Below are positions 5,896 through 7,464 of a stretch of 7,464 bases of DNA, piece by piece. A model generated the notes under the pieces. That model did no database searches. It was not told where the DNA came from and was given only the letters and a program-made list of their open reading frames with translations. The position numbers and the translations under genes were made by a program. The stretch's first letter is position 1; every line of letters starts with the position of its first letter. Source of the stretch: AWTP1-13 sp035762425. Its GTDB lineage: Bacteria > Pseudomonadota > Alphaproteobacteria > Rhizobiales > Hyphomicrobiaceae. Location of the stretch: assembly GCA_035762425.1 (NCBI GenBank), contig DASTOW010000111.1, positions 1-7,464 of the forward strand, written 5' to 3'.

Positions 5896-6885
5896 CTACT
5901 GGACGAGCCAGCCCTGCTCCTTGAACACGCCCTGGAAACGGGCGTAGTCGTCGTCGATGAACTTGGTCAGGTCGGCGCCGACCAGCACGCGTCCGGTCTG
6001 CGCGGTGCGGGCAACGTAGTCCTTCCACTCCGCCGTTTCGGCGACCTTCTTCATCAGGCCCTGATAGAAGGCGACGGCCTCGGGCGGCACCTTGCCGGGC
6101 AGCGAGGCAATGCGCGGCTGCTGGAACTGTTCGATGCCAATGCCCTGCGACTTGCAGGTGGGAATGTCCGCCCAGGCCTGCGTCTCGGTCACCTTCGGGC
6201 CGGCGGCCAACGGCTCCTTGTTGAACACGCAGAGCGGACGCACGGTGCCGGCCTTCCAGCTACCGATCGACTCGGCCGGGTTGTTGACATGGCTGTCGAG
6301 ATGGCCGCCCGACAACTGGACGTCGGCCTCGCCGCCCGACTTGAAGGGCACATAGATGATCTTGGTGCCAATCGACTTATCGAGCAGCTTGGTGATCAGC
6401 TCGTCCGAATCCTTCGACTGCGCGCCCGCCATCTTCCACTGACCGCCCTTGGCCTTGACGGCCTCCACGAACGCCTTGGTGTCCTTGATGGGGCTGTCGC
6501 CCTTCACCCAGATCATGAACTCGTCGAACACCATGGCCGCGATGGGCGTGAGGTCGCGGTGGGTGAACGCCACCTTGGCCGCGAGCGGCAGCACGTACAT
6601 GTTGTGCGTGCCGAACACGACCTTGTGCGTATCTCCTTCGGCAACCTTGCCATAGACGTAGCCCTCGGCTCCGGATCCGCCGCCCTTGATGGTGACGATG
6701 ATCGGCTGGCTCATCAGGTTGTTCTTCTGAATGGCGGCCTGCACGGCCCGCGCGAACAGGTCAGTCCCACCTCCGGCTCCGGCCGTCACCACGAATTCGA
6801 CCGGCTTTGAAGGCTGCCAGTCGGCAAGGGCAGCCGATGCGGGCAGCAGTGCAGCAGCAAACGCGAGATGCGCGAGCCTTCCCAT
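5896..6885 (-). CDS. tctC: Tripartite tricarboxylate transporter substrate-binding protein TctC (Bug family)
   Basis: This 329-residue protein is the periplasmic solute receptor of the TTT system. It begins with a Sec signal peptide: a short basic start MGR, a hydrophobic stretch (about 5-18) and a probable signal peptidase I site ALA|DWQ after residue 21. The mature part starts with WQPSKPVEFVVTAGAGGGTD (23-42), the usual first strand and glycine-rich ligand loop of TctC/Bug proteins. The later IIYVPFKSGGEADVQLSGGH is the familiar interdomain segment, and the protein ends at FKEQGWLVQ, the usual family C-terminus. Binding-protein sequences of this family do not allow the ligand to be named; carboxylates are typical. 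The ATG at 6885 is chosen for GGGAG at 6892-6896 with a 6-nt spacer and for the signal peptide immediately after it. As first gene of the operon it faces the divergent regulatory region. Confidence 0.95.
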   Translation of the reverse strand: MGRLAHLAFAAALLPASAALADWQPSKPVEFVVTAGAGGGTDLFARAVQAAIQKNNLMSQPIIVTIKGGGSGAEGYVYGKVAEGDTHKVVFGTHNMYVLPLAAKVAFTHRDLTPIAAMVFDEFMIWVKGDSPIKDTKAFVEAVKAKGGQWKMAGAQSKDSDELITKLLDKSIGTKIIYVPFKSGGEADVQLSGGHLDSHVNNPAESIGSWKAGTVRPLCVFNKEPLAAGPKVTETQAWADIPTCKSQGIGIEQFQQPRIASLPGKVPPEAVAFYQGLMKKVAETAEWKDYVARTAQTGRVLVGADLTKFIDDDYARFQGVFKEQGWLVQ

Positions 6886-7114
6886 ATTTCTCTCCCTGTG
6901 ACGCGCCGTGTTGGCCGGCACTTTGTGTCGCGGTTGCCCGTCCCGATCAGCGCGGAACGGACTTGCAAGGCTCCATTCTTGCACACCCACCTTAGTCCGC
7001 GCGAGCGGCGTGGACAATTATCGCGCCGGCCGGGGACATGATGGGCGGGCCAAGGTTGACAACGCTGCGTGCCTGGGCTCGGCTGCAGCTGGTTCAGCCA
7101 CGACATTGGTCACG
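6886..7114. promoter_or_regulatory. Divergent regulatory region between tctC and hyuA
   Basis: This 229-nt non-coding gap holds the leaders of two divergent transcripts. For hyuA (+) there is a perfect TTGACA at 7056-7061, about 55 nt before the ATG, but the -10 position 17 nt further on is GC-rich and poor. For tctC (-) the best -10-like hexamer is GATAAT (plus-strand 7017-7022), with no good -35. A second weak minus pair is TTGTCC (7012-7017) and TAAGGT (6989-6994), 17 nt apart. CTTGCA occurs twice in direct orientation at 6962-6967 and 6978-6983, the first inside the palindrome CTTGCAAG (6962-6969); CCGGCCGG (7026-7033) is another palindrome. These are operator candidates only, and no regulator gene lies in the window. 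A divergent region of this kind suggests shared control of import and hyuA. Confidence 0.5.
6892..6896 (-). promoter_or_regulatory. Ribosome binding site of tctC
   Basis: GGGAG on the minus strand, 6 nt before the ATG at 6885, fixes the start of tctC and rules out the 44-residue upstream extension that the open frame would allow. Confidence 0.65.
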
Positions 7115-7464
7115 ATGCAAGCGGGCGTGCGGGTTGCGGTAGATATCGGGGGCACGTTCACGGACATCGTCGTCATGTCGGGCGACGGCGTGCTGCACGA
7201 GAGCAAGGTTTCCACGACGCCGGACGACCCGAGCCGCGCGGTGGTGGCCGGCCTCAACGCGCTGCTGCGGGAGCTGGCAATCCCGTCCAGCCGGGTCGAG
7301 GAGGTGCTGCACGGCACCACGGTCGGCTCCAACACCATCCTGCAGCGGTCGGGCGCCAAAACCGGGCTCATCACCACGCGCGGCTTTCGCGACGTGCTGG
7401 AGATCGGGCGCATCCGCATGCCCGACATGTTCGACCTGACCTGGGACAAGCCCAAGCCGCTGGT
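7115..7464 (+). CDS. hyuA: HyuA-type hydantoinase/5-oxoprolinase subunit, N-terminal part (3' truncated)
   Basis: An open frame from the ATG at 7115 runs to the right edge without a stop (116 full codons). It encodes the N-terminal domain of the ATP-dependent hydantoinase/5-oxoprolinase A family. Diagnostic motifs are VAVDIGGTFTDIVV (7-20), the phosphate-binding signature of the acetate/sugar kinase-Hsc70-actin fold, and LHGTTVGSNTILQRSGAKTG (65-84), followed by LITTRGFRDVLEIGR. Family members use ATP to open cyclic amides (5-oxoproline, hydantoins), or act as the corresponding subunit of acetone or acetophenone carboxylase-type enzymes. A complete HyuA is around 700 residues and normally needs a HyuB partner, expected beyond the window. 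No good Shine-Dalgarno sequence precedes the ATG; TTG at 7106 and GTG at 7127 are in-frame alternatives. It is divergent from the tct operon and may share its regulation and pathway. Confidence 0.9.
   Translation, partial: MQAGVRVAVDIGGTFTDIVVMSGDGVLHESKVSTTPDDPSRAVVAGLNALLRELAIPSSRVEEVLHGTTVGSNTILQRSGAKTGLITTRGFRDVLEIGRIRMPDMFDLTWDKPKPL

Noticed and set aside
5144..6810. Plus-strand open frames opposite tctB and tctC (228 and 337 codons)
   Set aside because: They are fully explained as shadows of tctB and tctC. They have no plausible start context or motif.
7041..7142. Small plus-strand ORF (ATG at 7041, stop TAG at 7140-7142) overlapping the start of hyuA
   Set aside because: It has a poor ribosome binding site and a product rich in Arg, Leu and Trp with no recognisable features. 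A role as a regulatory upstream ORF cannot be supported from the sequence alone.
7018..7455. Minus-strand open frame of 145 codons opposite hyuA and the intergenic region
   Set aside because: It is antisense to the clear HyuA N-terminal domain, and its product is Ser/Thr/Arg-rich without motifs.

Overview
This is a high-GC stretch of bacterial chromosome, most likely from a proteobacterium of the alpha or beta class. The support is the base composition, the codon phase (long spurious ORFs opposite nearly every real gene) and the presence of a tripartite tricarboxylate transporter (TTT) system, a family abundant in those classes. No ribosomal or other marker gene is present, so the genus cannot be fixed.

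Layout. Positions 1-418 (+) hold the C-terminal end of a protein with a beta-rich, probably carbohydrate-binding-like last domain; it is unrelated to what follows. A short convergent gap (419-482) with three 20-bp tandem repeats (441-500) separates it from a six-gene minus-strand unit that occupies almost all of the window. In transcription order (right to left) the unit is tctC (6885-5896), tctB (5785-5297), tctA (5267-3747), a DapA/NAL-superfamily enzyme (3736-2819), a homoserine-dehydrogenase-like oxidoreductase with a C-terminal SAF-like domain (2803-1406) and an amidohydrolase/lactonase-like enzyme (1388-483). After the 110-nt tctC-tctB gap all spacings are 10-29 nt, and most genes have a clear Shine-Dalgarno sequence, so this reads as one operon. 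A 229-nt divergent intergenic region (6886-7114) precedes the 5' part of a plus-strand hyuA-type gene (ATP-dependent hydantoinase/5-oxoprolinase family), which runs off the right edge.

How the genes may work together. TctC would capture an organic acid in the periplasm and TctA/TctB would import it. The three cytoplasmic enzymes belong to families for lactone or C-C/C-O hydrolysis, retro-aldol or dehydration chemistry, and NAD(P)-dependent oxidoreduction, which suggests breakdown of a carboxylated, possibly lactone-forming compound. The divergent hyuA adds a possible ATP-dependent ring-opening step. The substrate cannot be read from the sequence. The DapA-like enzyme and the amidohydrolase both carry substitutions at positions normally important for catalysis, so a non-textbook reaction is plausible. 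No transcriptional regulator, mobile element, CRISPR array or RNA gene was recognised in the window.
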